Assembly (NCBI RefSeq): GCF_027579695.1
Contig: NC_083571.1
Location: 42,460,943-42,524,942, forward strand
Direction: 5' to 3'
Source: Neoarius graeffei
Taxonomy: Eukaryota > Chordata > Actinopteri > Siluriformes > Ariidae
DNA: 64,000 nt
Shown here: in pieces, positions 43,968 through 55,017 of the stretch
Layout: each line of letters starts with the position of its first letter
How positions within the stretch are numbered: position 1 is the stretch's first letter
Notes under the pieces: model-generated
Told to the model about the DNA's origin: nothing
Databases searched by the model: none
What the model saw: the letters and a program-made list of their open reading frames with translations, nothing else
Made by a program: the position numbers and the translations under genes

Positions 43968-44458
43968 ACATGCAGGGTGCCCAAACTTTTGCTTTGGGCC
44001 CTTTTGCTTTTTTGTCATTTTGAAAATGTAAAAGATGAAAATAAAAAAATGTTTTTGCTTAAAATATTAAGGGAATTAATCATCTTTAACTTTATGCCTT
44101 TTGGATAAATTACGACGAGCGGCGAACTTTTCCACACGATTTGGCTGTTTCATCTTCAACTTGCTTAACTGTTCAAAGTAACAGCAATTTTGACCAGGGG
44201 TGCCCAAACTTTTGCATACCACTGTATATGTTTTGTAAATACATTCAGTTGGTCAACAAGAAGTTGATGTGCAACAGTTCTGAAAATGGTATACATAGTA
44301 TAGAAGCCCAAGCAGAAGTTTGGTACCAAGTACCAAGTGGCTATGATTTGTGGTTACTGAAAAAAAGGGTGCTTCAGATGGACCGAGTTATGGACGGATG
44401 GACAGAGGTAAACCAGTATACCCCCCCTCCCTCCTTTGGAGCAGGGGTATAATAATAA

Positions 44459-44999
44459 CAGTGTTTACACTAGGAAAATGGATGCAAAAAAGCTAAAGTC
44501 TCTTCATCGCTACACTGGCCACATGGCTCCGGCAGCCCACCATAGTACAAATGGTGCCAAGAAAGCTAAGTGAAAACTTATACCAAAACTTATATTAGCA
44601 GTAAAAACAACATAAAACAGCTGGGTAACCCTATCAATGTGAACATTAAATAATATGCATCAAAAGTTACCATATAAATGACTCGTTTTCAAAAGAAAAC
44701 AATAAAATAACGCAGCAGCATTTTCCCACACAACTTACCCTCAGCAGGTGTAATGGCACTGTAAGGGGAAGATAGGAGGCGCTATGGAAATCCAAGAGGT
44801 ACATAAAAGGCAATGGCCAAAAAGTTGTTTCCATGGGAAACATAAATAAACATAACAGTAAATGAAAATGACTCACCGAAATAAAATTCACAAATACTCA
44901 ACAGAATAATTAAATGATAAATAATATTTCACAAAACCAAATTGAAAACAAAAATTATTAAAGTGCATTTTTAACTCCATTACACAAGCACCTCACAAA
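44459..44999. other. AT-rich DNA, no gene seen
   Basis: Nothing recognisable. It may include the decayed 3' part of the retroviral pol relic that starts at 45000, but I cannot show that. Confidence 0.4.
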
Positions 45000-45893
45000 C
45001 AGGCCCACACCCCACCCACCCTTCCCCAGTGACCCCAGAAGTGCAGGTCACAAAGGTCAGTGAGTCTTGAACAACAGAGAAGACCATGGGGGAGTCAATG
45101 AACCCTTGAGTTATGTGGGTCCATATGTATTGTTGCTGCTTAAAAGTAAAGCCAAAATAGGTTGAGTCTCAACACTCACAGGACACTGAAAAAGATGCAC
45201 TGCAAAGAGCAGTGGCAGTAATGTGGGTATGTTAATGAGGAATAAATAATAAAATGTAAGCAACGCCTGGTACAATAGGGCTGATAGGAATAACCAATTG
45301 ATTAATGCATCTCAAGTCCTGAGTAAAACTCCAGGAGCCAGTTGACTTCTTTACAGGATTAACTAGAGTATTTTTTACAATAAACAGGAACAGATGTTTT
45401 CAAACTGGCAGTGTATGGGTACCTATACATGTCCGACCACATTGGAGTGTGACATGTAGAGAGAGTGAGGCACTTGGGTCAAAATCTGAGGGACAAATAC
45501 TTCAACATGTGTCATCCTTCAGCTCATACTCAGCAAGAACAGCAGAAGAAAAAAGTTATCTGTTGTGCACAGAACAGCATAGCTGTGTTCAAAGGAAATA
45601 GAACAATTGAGCTTAGTTAAAATATCAAAACCTAAGAGATTAAAAGGGGAGCTAGGAATGACATGAGCCTTTTCAGGAAGCAAATTATTTAAAAAGCTTT
45701 TCATAAAAAGCAGAGTGAATTTCCTAATATCCAAAGAATCAGATATCAGCCTGGCATGTGCGTTCCATGGAGTTTTGAAATGTAAAGAAACAGTACAGGA
45801 TTCATTCTGATGTTGTATAACACCTGTTACTTGGGAGAGATCAGATGCAGATTGTAATTTATTCTTCAGAAACCTGGTAAACTGTTCAAACAT
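45000..45893 (-). pseudogene. endogenous retrovirus pol relic (protease end and RT start)
   Basis: The minus-strand frame 45519-45893 ends with a retroviral protease-type C-terminus (FNLLGFDILTKLNCSI). In a second frame further down, retroviral RT blocks are clear: NPVKKSTGSW, FTQDLRCINQLVIP and ISPIVPGVAY (45260-45370). After two stops, FTFKQQQYIWTHITQGFIDS follows (45080-45160). These resemble gamma/epsilon-type retroviruses rather than Gypsy elements. A frameshift, several stops and loss of the YxDD box make it an old, dead fragment. No LTR is identified. Confidence 0.78.
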
Positions 45894-46208
45894 ACAGGCA
45901 GTGTGTCACAGCTTGCTAAGAGTGGTTAATCAGTTGAACAGTTTAAATGGTACCCACAGCGAAAAATAAACATAGGCTAGGAATATTACACATTTAGCAC
46001 AAACTATTTTGACTACCCTGTATTGTTGAACTGTGTCACTTAAAGCAGTGCTTTAAAATACTTTTGTATCCCCACTCACATATTGCCATTTTGTGGACAT
46101 CGTCAAAGGTCAACATGACAAAGTATCATTGATAGGGTTCCTGTAGCTTGATTGGTTCGCTGAACCTGGCACTGTGATGTAGCCAGATGTTGAAAATATT
46201 GTTGAAAA

Positions 46209-46540
46209 ATGGCGGAGTTCAAAGTCTATGGTTGCAAAAATAATAAGCATGATAATAAGGCAATTTTTTTTCTGTGTTCCATTGCTGACAACCAAACAAT
46301 GTACCTGACTTTCTAAACAGTGGCTACACAACTTGGGAACAGATTACACTTTAGAAACACTCTCCTGTGGTAGAAATTCTGTTGTTTGCGAGGACCATTT
46401 TGAGCCCGATTGCTTTGAAAGGAATCTGCAGTCTTTGAGTCTAACAGGACCTGTGTAGTCCAAGCCGATGCTGTTCCAACAATATTTCAACACCATCCAC
46501 ATAAAAGGGTTTCAGGTCATGCAAGCCGATTAACTAGAAT
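46209..46540 (+). pseudogene. THAP-domain relic
   Basis: Begins MAEFKVYGCKNNKH (46209). After a frame change it reads WLHNLGTDYTLETL, VVCEDHFEPDCFERN (the second Cys-x2-His of the THAP zinc site) and, in a third frame, QADAVPTIFQ, the AVPTIF box that ends THAP domains. THAP domains are DNA-binding modules of P-element-like and other transposases as well as host proteins. Two frameshifts and a stop make it non-functional. Confidence 0.72.
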
Positions 46541-47126
46541 AGTTTAGACATTCAAAGCTAATATATATTTAGGGAATGATGAAAAGCGGAGCTCCCGAAG
46601 AGTGTAAAATGTGTTAGTAAATAATCCCACATTATTTTTTAAAAAGTAAATTAAAAATAAGCCCTGGATATAAAACCCATCTATTTTATGTAAATAAATA
46701 TCCAAATTTCATTGTTCAGTGGTCAAGTGTTGTCTAGTGCTTCACGCTTTGCTCAGCTCCTTGCTTCGCTATAAATTCACACTCGGCTTCAAGTTGTCAC
46801 TAGCCTATATTTAGACCATAAAAACTATTGTGGCTCATTGCATGTCTATACCTGTATTCACACATGCAATAAATAAATAAATAGACTTTGTCGGTAGTAT
46901 GGACACACACATATGAATAAATGTGCACACACTGAGTTTCTACATATATTAGGCCGCTTACTGATTTTTGAGTTCTCCATCTGGTGCTGGCCCTCTCACA
47001 TCAGGCTAACATGCTAACATGCTACACACTGGCTATCATGGTCTATATTGCTGTTTCAGTCACATGACTTTTCTTAGCGGTTTTACCAGAAGTGAAATAG
47101 CTGGTGGTCTAAAATGGCTGCAGTAG

Positions 47127-47396
47127 TGCAAACAATTAGTGATAACTTATCAGAGTATGCTTTATAATCTAGAAGCCACTGCTCACTTTAGATATATTCA
47201 GAAGATTACTATGTGCAATGGAATAGACCCCTACAGTCTGGGAAAGAAGGATTTGTCATACAATCTCGAAAACTACCCTTCAGTTGAGTTCCCCGACATC
47301 TCGAACTATCTGGTGTTGCAGACATCTTTCTACACTGCAAGGCAGATGAAAGCATGGAAGTGTATGGAGGCTTACAACTTTTTTGTATGTGGCTGA
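47127..47396 (+). pseudogene. fragment resembling the region before a YqaJ-type nuclease domain
   Basis: The open frame contains FRYIQKITMCNGIDPYSLG, FPDISNYLVLQTSFYTARQ and KCMEAYNFFVCG. This matches from memory the '...YPDIVNYL...T..ELKAYKSLEAYN.FVCGWV' signature of uncharacterised, often transposon-associated fish proteins that carry YqaJ-type exonuclease domains. Only about 80 residues remain and the frame stops right after FVCG, where 'GWV' is expected (TGG changed to TGA). Identification is by eye only. Confidence 0.55.
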
Positions 47397-47834
47397 GGAA
47401 AGGACCTCAGTATCAAGTCGCTGCCGAATGAATCCTATATTGTTTTTGCCTGTGTATGTTTTTTAAGCTTTTAGTTCACGTCTTTACAATGAAGCACTGC
47501 AAGTTGAAGTGTAAACAAACAGTTCACTTGATTCTCACTTGTGTTTGCTCTTATCTCTCAGGTAAATCATTCACAAAGATCATCGGAAACCTGTTTAAAG
47601 ACCTGGATCTTAGTTAAACAAGACTGAGAAGTGATCACTGCGCATTGTAACTGTATAGCCGGGTAAGAATTTTTTCACTACCTTCATGCATATGGATTTT
47701 GTGAGGAGTGAGGAGTAAACAAAGAAACAGCTTGGGACTTTAGCGCTTCATGACTAAAAAAGTACTGTAAAATAACAACACATAGCAAGAAAAGTACTTG
47801 GAAAACACTAACAACATAGCTGAGAGGGATATGC

Positions 47835-47990
47835 AAACCTTACACGAAGTGATCACTGCAAACTCAAGCATGCTTTGACTCGGCTCCCTTCAATTTCAGT
47901 GAGAGGTTCAAAAGCCACCTTTCTTGATGTCTTTTTATGAAATCCTGTGCTCATTCACCCTTTTTTATTAGTCCATGGGGAACCCTGAAG
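47835..47990 (-). pseudogene. second THAP-like relic
   Basis: On the minus strand 'SSGFPMD', 'KRVNEHRIS' and VCSDHFV can be read in one frame with several stops. They resemble the 'FPxD...KR..W' and 'VCSxHF' blocks of THAP domains. Short and degenerate. Confidence 0.4.
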
Positions 47991-48159
47991 AAACTTTTAT
48001 CAGTTTCATGGTTTGATTGATTTGAACAACCAACTGTAAAACAATGCAAGTGTAAGGCATTTTTCATGTGAGCAATGCACCTTCTCCGTACAAACACTTT
48101 GTCAAATGAGATTTGGTAGACCACCAGCTAAAGTTTTGAATAACTAATGAGGCAGATGT

Positions 48160-48523
48160 GACATCATGTGAAACCCAGTAATATAGTCCATTTCCAATGC
48201 AGGCTTGTCAGTGACATATGTTTCTATACCGGGTTTATCCATGAAACAATTCAATGACTGTGCCTGTATCATATCACATAAAAGTTTGTGCTCTTTACAA
48301 CAAACACATTCAATGTCAGTTATTCACTTGGCACACTTTTCACATTGGCACCACATACTGTAGCTGCTGAACCCTTTGACCTGCCTTCCTGACTTTGCAC
48401 TTGCAAAGCACCACTGATTTCATCATTAGAATCATCTGATAATTCGCTGCTGAAATCATTTACCAGATGTGGATAGTCCTTTTTCCAAGGTTCATACAGA
48501 TATCTAGTTTCTCCACTGTCCAT
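48160..48523 (-). pseudogene. relic resembling P2X7-type C-terminal (zinc-binding) proteins
   Basis: The open part is MDSGETRYLYEPWKKDYP with an acidic-Ser stretch (LSDDSNDEISG), then CGANVKSVPS. After a stop and shift, ECVCCKEHKLLCDMI and MDKPGIETYVTDKPALEMD follow. The 'Y.YEP', 'CGxC' and 'CCxE...C' pattern recalls fish zinc-binding proteins related to the P2X7 receptor C-terminus, which occur with mobile elements. The match is by recall, without an alignment. Confidence 0.4.
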
Positions 48524-48715
48524 AGTGACTTGAAGATAACTCTTTTCGATCTGACAAAATCCAGGCTAACAAGTATGTTTACATCGGCTACACTTAACTT
48601 CCAGTACGTGGCTATCAATGGCTTGATGTCACATCCCAGGTGCCATATTGGTTGCCCATATACAATAAAACTTGATGTGCTTTTGGACTTTTAAACACTT
48701 AAAGCTACTTATGAT

Positions 48716-49546
48716 CAGGGCTTTGAACCAGATTTTTTTTCCTATTGGTTTGTTCCGAACAGAAACGGAATTTTAACGTTTCCGGTTTTGGGTTCCACCA
48801 TTAAATAGACGTTCCCGAACCGGTTAGAACAAAAAAATTTCGTTCCTGGAACAGTTAATTACGTTCCCTGTCAGCTGTTTAACAAATGGCTATAAAATTA
48901 TGTCTCTGTCTCATCCAGCTTAAGCCAAATGTAGGCTAATTCTATTACAACCTTCATTAAATAAGACAAGAAATAATTCAAAACAATTATTATTTCAAAT
49001 GTTGGCGATTTGGATTCTCAGTATGTCTTCCCATCTACACAAACAGAAAAAGTGCCAAAAATGAAAGATAATTCGTTTAGTGTGTTACCAAAGGCTAGTC
49101 AGGCCCTATGCATTGATAGGCTAACAGAGGTTAATGTCATTTAATGTTCACAAGCCTCTCATTAACGTGGACAAATATATTGATATCGTGTTTGAAATTG
49201 ACGTTTTTGAAGAACGATAGACTGCAATATTTACCTCTTATTTAAGATGTGGAGACGTGATAGTAGTCCACCCTCCCGCTCTCTCCATTCAGTCAGTGAA
49301 CGTCACACAGGAAGTGAACCCCAATGGGTCATAGAAACTTGCGCAGGAGAAGAATGACTTTTTTATTTGTAGGCTACGGAAACTTTGAGGAACGAAATAA
49401 AAAACGGTATTAACCAGTTACCATTATTTTTAATAAGCGTTTCTGTTCCAGAGCATAAAAAATAATAAAGTTTCTGGTTTTGTTTCTGTGAAATAGAAAA
49501 AGTTCCCAGTTTTCGTTTTCGTTCCTTGAACCGGTTCAAAACCCTG
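48716..49546. mobile_element. hAT-type MITE
   Basis: Ends CAGGGCTTTGAACCAG and, in reverse complement, CAGGGTTTTGAACCGG lie between near-identical 8-bp sites CTTATGAT (48708-48715) and CTCATGAT (49547-49554). Subterminal regions are rich in GTTCC/GGAAC motifs in opposite orientation (48770-48850 and 49380-49540). No coding capacity. Confidence 0.8.
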
Positions 49547-49554
49547 CTCATGAT

Positions 49555-50346
49555 AGCTAATCAGGTGGTTGTACTTGTATGCATTATTATAATAAGGACT
49601 TGTACTATAGATATTGATCATGTTTAAATGCTGTACTGGTACCATTTAAACAGTTGCTTGAATTGACATTCTATTCAAGAGGGAGAGTTAGCTTAGAGTC
49701 GACTCAAGGACAGGACTGATCATGACTGCAGCATGGGCGCTCACTACGTCCACATATGGGTTAGTCTATGAACAGATGACACACACTGAATAACTCACAG
49801 CTGCAAACATCACATGGCTCAGCTTAATGAGAAAGTGAAGCCTGCACACACACATCTACAAATGATACAGAAACACCACCAAGGTGGATTTAATCAATTT
49901 CACACTTTTTTGAGTTGTTACTCTTTTCTCTGTCATTGTTACAAACAATGTTCATTGAAGCAAAGTAGCTGATATCCTGCCTCACTCTCTTCCTAGGCAA
50001 CATTACTGACACCAAAGACAACAAAGATGATATCACCCAATTGACGAGAGCTCTCCTTGTCTGTCTCCCCAGTCCAGCCTGCAGCAGTGAAGCACAGAGA
50101 CTCAACCTGCTCACTTTATGGCCAACCTATGACCCACTGCCCAGCTAAACAGCTGACTCCTGAACTCTGCACCTGCATCATAGAGAACCAAGCTCAGGGC
50201 TATTGCCCCTCACCAAAGATGCCACTGCCTTTCTCCACACTCCTGTTTCCCCCGATACCCCACAACTTATAAAATAAAAGAGCACTTTATTTTCCACTAC
50301 TGCTGGGTCCTGTGTCTGTGTTTGCCTGCCATAGCCGTGAGTCACT
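49555..50346 (+). other. possible decayed 5' LTR and flank
   Basis: No gene. The right part has AATAAA (about 50273) followed by GGTCCTGTGTCTGTG and ends at CACTACA, after which GTGGTGGAGAATTCAGGGA looks like a primer-binding site of an LTR element. The left LTR edge was not found. Confidence 0.4.
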
Positions 50347-52320
50347 ACAGTGGTGGAGAATTCAGGGATGAGCATGCCCCCCCCACATGGAACGCCTTCT
50401 GCAAAACATTCTTGAGCCCAGCCTCCAGCAGCAGCAGGAAGCTAAGGAATTGGCATGGGGGCTTCAGGCTGCCACCCATCAGCTACTGCAATAATAAGCC
50501 AGAGTTATGCCCCTCCACAACTGGGTCCCAGATCCATGCCAGGTGGCCCTCCATCTGCTCACCAAACTAGCTCAAGCCAACATCATAGATGCTTACTTCT
50601 ACATGTTCCAGCAAACTGCCATTCAGGAGAGTGGTTGAAGGCCAACCAGCTGCCATGTAGGGCTTCCTGTACCCCTGCTTGAGTCACCGACAAGCCCCAT
50701 AGACCACCGTCCCAACAAGCCTACTCTCCATTGCCCTTGCAAGAGCCCATGGCCACCTCTCCCAAGCCACCATCCTCAGCCCCAAGCCAGAATCCCTGGC
50801 TTGCTGACTGTGTGATGCATACACCACAGAAGCTTTAGCTTCTGAGGATCCCTGTGCAGGTGTTGGGTTGATTTGTACAGGCTCTGCTTGATTCTGGGAA
50901 TACCATCACCCTGGCCAGACCCTCTATCCTGCCTGAGACTGTGGGACACAGCAGCATTGTCAAGATCACATATGTGCATGGGGATGCATGAGAGGTAGCT
51001 GCTGCCAGTATCCAGGTCAGCAATGAGATATGTGAGTGGGTACTGACCATTGGGGTGGTTCCTGACCTTCCTGTCCTCTTAAGTTGAGACTGGTCTGGGT
51101 TCCCCAAGGAACTGCCCACTGTGAGGAAATAGTGGCTCCCCAGAGATCCAGATCCCACCCCATGCCTCTCTGCAACATGTGCCTGGCTGATGACTGTGAG
51201 GATGATGCTGATGGAGCCACTTACATTGGGTAAAATTTCAACACTAACCCACTCTGTCTTTTGTATAAGCAGGTAACCAGAGAGGGGAATTTGGGGTGAG
51301 AGCAAAAACAAAATGAGGGGCTGAAATGCTGCTGGGGGCAGGTATACATTACTGAGGGTATAGATCAGCAGCCAGGGCAACACCTCCCTACTTGCTACTT
51401 TCTCATCCTGTATTACCACATGAAACATTGTGGTCAGGCAACAGATCTGCTGGTGGTCCCTTGCTCAAAAGTGGATGTGGTCATGCACCTCACCCACTCC
51501 TATCCCTTGGCTGGCCAACTAGTGAGCCATAACACCCTAGAGGACAGTTTCCTCTGGCCAGGGATGAATGCTGAGGTGAAAAAATTCTGTCAGCATTGCC
51601 AAGAGTGTCAGCGCACTGCCCCAAAGAAACCAGTCCCAGCTCTGCTTGTACCTTTGCCCATCATCAGTGTCCCATTTGAGAGAGTGGGCTGGGCATGGAT
51701 CTAGTGGGTCCTGTTCCCAAGTCTCCTGAGAGTCACAAGCACATTCTGGTCATGGTGGATAACATCATCCACTACCCTGATGCTTTCCTCCTCTGGAAGG
51801 CCACATCAAGGAATGTCACCAAGTAACTGGTTCTGCTATTCTCACACATGGGTCTCCTGAAAGACCTCTTATCTGACCAATGTAAACCCTTTGTAATGTA
51901 GGTGAAGCAAATCCACAACTTGGTTGATGATCCCCAAACCAAGAGTAGGGTTTACAACTGCTCTGCACAGCCCAGGGACTTCCAGCCTGGTGATCACATC
52001 CTCCTGCCCTTACCAATGGCAAATTTTTCACATGCTGGCAAGGTCCCTTCTTGGTGTCTGAATGAGTTGGCCCTGTCAATTACCACCTCAACAACCCAGT
52101 AAGAGTAAATCCACACAAGTATCCCACATTAAACTATTAAAACACTGGACTGAACCTCTCCCAATGCTGTCAACACTTACTTCTGTCTCCCCAGAACTGC
52201 CGGTGTATACTCTGGTACAATGGGTCAAAAACCTCATGGCCAGACAGCAACAGCAACTGATCAACTGCCTGGGAATTCATGTCAACCCTCGACCTAAACA
52301 AAATGCCACTGACAGGTGGC
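50347..52320 (+). pseudogene. decayed Ty3/Gypsy-like element with protease next to integrase
   Basis: Reading across frames: a protease-like stretch LLDSGNTITLARPSIL and, later, a YVHGDA block (50880-51000) like the 'CVHGD' of Gmr1 gag-pol; then integrase (51420-51704) with HLTHSYPLAGQLVSHN, SFLWPGMNAEVKKFC and CQHCQECQ, followed by SPESHKHILVMVDN and a C-terminal stretch ending HTGKV/HWTEPLPMLS (51900-52170). RT is not between protease and integrase, which fits Gmr1 order, but RT itself was not found, so simple deletion is possible. Many stops; old. Confidence 0.6.
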
Positions 52321-52329
52321 CCTAACACC

Positions 52330-52735
52330 AGAAACACTGAACTCAGGTACTCTCATCTGGTATCTCAGATACATTACGATCTGGCAATTTTTCATGACAG
52401 CATGCACCATTTTCATCATCATATCTCTCAAGCATCATAGAACACATGGTAGAATCAGACACATCAGGAACAGTACACACATTACAGGCATGAGTATGGT
52501 CAATAACCAGTGTCCCCATCCATTACCCCATTGGAGAAACCATGAGTACCAGGAATTGTTGGCAGGTGGTGGGACTGTCACTGCTTCTCGCATATGAGCA
52601 ATGATGGAGGAGATGTTCTGATAGTTGTCTGGTATATAGAAACAACAGGAGGTGTTTAATATCTTACACACTCCACCTTTCTCTGCCAATAATGTGTCAA
52701 GTGCAAGTCTGTTCGGAATCACAGCCCTCCTAAGA
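52330..52735 (-). pseudogene. endogenous retrovirus env relic (transmembrane subunit)
   Basis: The minus-strand frame 52435-52722 has NRLALDTLLAEKGGVC followed by the CX6CC motif CKILNTSCC, then a Trp-rich membrane-proximal segment (WYSWFLQWGNGWGHW) and a hydrophobic membrane span (about 25 residues). This order is diagnostic of gamma-type retroviral transmembrane env. Upstream env is absent: the sequence is cut by the foldback element at about 52736. It is not in the order expected to belong to the pol relic at 45 kb. A defective fragment only. Confidence 0.82.
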
Positions 52736-53275
52736 GCTCTGATCTTTTTTTTTTAACAGCTCTTTGACTACTATAATTATTTTTACAGAGATTATTTTCA
52801 GTTTTTCTCTTATGTAGACTATCTTTCTCTTTTGTATATTTCTTCTTCCTTTCTATTCATTCATTCATACATACATACATACATACATACATACATACCA
52901 ACACAAAGGCTATACAATACTTCATTTCTATTTAGGACAGTTGTTGAGACAGGATTATTTTCTCATGTTATTTGCCACTTTCACTTTATTCTCACGTCTT
53001 ACCAGTATTTACTGGTCACATAATTCACTGTCATTTTAGACACAAATGATTCAGTTTTATGTATAAAATGACAGTGAATTATGTCATTTTATACACAAAA
53101 TGCTGGTATAATTGATTGATTGACTAACTAACTAACTAACTAACTAACTAATGAAATGAAGAAATATATGAAAGAGAAAGATACACCATATGAGAGGAAA
53201 AAAATAGAATAATCTCCATAAAAATAATTACAGAAGTAAAAGAGCCGTTCAAAAAAATCAGAGACTGGACTGGAA
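52736..53275. mobile_element. large foldback element
   Basis: Left and right halves are imperfect reverse complements over about 250 bp each. Examples: ATAATTATTTTTACAGAGAT (52772) against ATCTCCATAAAAATAATTAC (53212), and ATCTTTCTCTTTTGTATATTT-like against its mirror near 53165. The centre is a tight palindrome of AAAATGACAGTGAATTATG (about 53015-53090). The arms carry (CATA)n (52865-52898) and (ACTA)n (about 53128-53150) repeats. No coding capacity. Confidence 0.7.
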
Positions 53276-55017
53276 AAGGAAAAAACACCCAGCAAAAGCA
53301 GTGAAGGGGAGCACTATAAAGATATGCAAGGAATGTGGGTAAATTTGAGAAAAATAAGAGGAGGTAATGGAAAGGGAAAAAAAGTTAGGAGATACTTTTC
53401 TTGAGGCAAGTTTAATCAGATATGATTGTTTAACACATAAACCAAATACATGTGATATGAGTGGTAAGATGTCCGCCAGATGGCTTCACTTGTCTCTACA
53501 GTGGGGAATAAGTTATGAGCCCTCCAGATTTTATATAGAACTCAGTGAATTGCACTCACTAGGCAAGCTTTCTTTTTCTTTTCTTTTCTGTTGGCTTTTA
53601 GCTTGCAGGAGAGCGGAGTCCACTATGTCTGCCCATGCCAATTTGTTTTGGTTAAAAGTAGGTCAGACACACCCCATGGTGGTGAGGTGATATTGCTGCT
53701 CGCTTGCTTCAGCAATTTTCGGAATCATAAAATGTGGGAAGCATTTTATCTCAGCAAAATAGTGACACGTAAGTACACAGTGTGTATAGCATCACAACAT
53801 CTCAAAACTCCAACAGTTATAGACATTGAACATTTGACCTAGAATTCAACTTTGCACTCAGCACCTTTAAGCTTGCATCGCACCTCTGCAATACATCCCA
53901 GTGAGGAGGATAATATATACCAACATCATGATCATAAAATACATTCTTATGAACAGACTACATGTATGGCAGTAGTTAAATAATGACATTATCAATTGAT
54001 ATTTCAGTTTATTGAACATAGATATTTTGTGAATTTTGCATGTAATATAGTAAGAATGTATGGTAATACCCTTGAAATAATTATGATATGAATGTGGGAA
54101 AACTGAAATTGCTGATTTTGCCAATATTATGATGCATATTTTAGAAATATTTTAACAGCATTTAAATATTTTAGCAGCTTGGTTTTCTGTAGAACAGTGT
54201 TCTGTAGAAATAACAGTTTTCCACAGAAAAATATTCTATAGAAATCATGGTTTTCTATTGGATAATGCTCTATAGAAATCTCTTTCAAACTTTTCTATAG
54301 AACCATTTCCTGTAGAACCATTTTTACCTGTCGTGTAATTTCTTTCACTCTGTCACTCCTCTTTGCTTTGTTTATAAACAGTGGATACGCCCATACATTT
54401 TTTTAAATTTATTTGTGCAGTCAATGAGGATGTCAATAAGTTTCTCATATCTGAGCTGGTGCACTATGTATGAGTACAAATGTGCAATCAATTCTGGCCC
54501 TGCACCCCTGATACATCACTGACTGTAAATTATGATAAGAGGATTCAGGATAATTTACAGTGACTTGGGAACATGATGTTAGGGAGTATGGTTTAAAAAA
54601 ACAGTATAGCATTAATGAAATAACTATCTTTTTTTTTTAAATCACAGCAGTTGTAGGAGAAGAAAAATATCTAATGATCTATTATAAAACTACCCAGCCA
54701 GCATGGCAACTAAAGAAACAATTTTTGCATCTTTGTTTTGGAGATGTGCATACATCCAGATTACATTGAACACAGACACACAACATAATTAAAAAATGCC
54801 ATTCACAAAATAAAGCTCTTGATTGTCAGTAAGCTTGACACAAATGCTTTACATGATATAAATGTTTAATATAGGATTAACCATCCCCAGTTTATATAGA
54901 GAGTTAAACACAATAGTACCATAATATTTTTTCTTTATACATCTATACATTTCACTTAAGGCACAAAAATGTTTCACAGCAATCAAGGAGATTGTTTTCA
55001 AATACACTGAAGAATAT
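53276..55017. other. no gene recognised
   Basis: AT-rich. A run of loosely repeated TCTATAGAA/TTCTGTAGAA motifs lies at 54185-54325. The frame at 53367-53690 has no family features. Confidence 0.4.

Larger units (their letters stand above)
42158..44224 (+). mobile_element. Tc1-like transposon with one nonsense codon in its transposase
   Basis: Bounded by TA (42156-42157, 44225-44226). Ends: CAGTGGCATGCAAAAGTTTG, mirrored on the right with a single change. A second 'CATGCAAAAGTTTGGGCACC' copy at 42760 and its partner near 43970 show an IR/DR layout. A SINE sits in the left repeat. The transposase is one nonsense mutation from open. Confidence 0.92.
41252..44458 (-). repeat. unclassified repeat, second copy, with ~170-bp units
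   Basis: Reverse-oriented relative of 16441-17030. Once a SINE (41336-41710) and a Tc1-like element (42158-44224) are removed, it shows three units of about 165-173 bp (41818-41984, 41985-42157 and a shorter one to ~44390). Each carries GAACCCCAAGCTGA, CAGTTGTGATTTG and GAGAAAAGTGTTAC or variants. The outer end has TATACCCC and a G-run. Its left edge coincides with the end of the Sleeping-Beauty-like element. Confidence 0.6.

Noticed and set aside
45000..52735. A single provirus joining the pol relic and the env relic
   Set aside because: Both are on the minus strand but env lies at higher coordinates than pol, the wrong order for one provirus.
53367..53690. 107-codon frame near MEREKKLGDTFLE
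   Set aside because: No recognisable domain, no start context or splice evidence, flanked by repeats.
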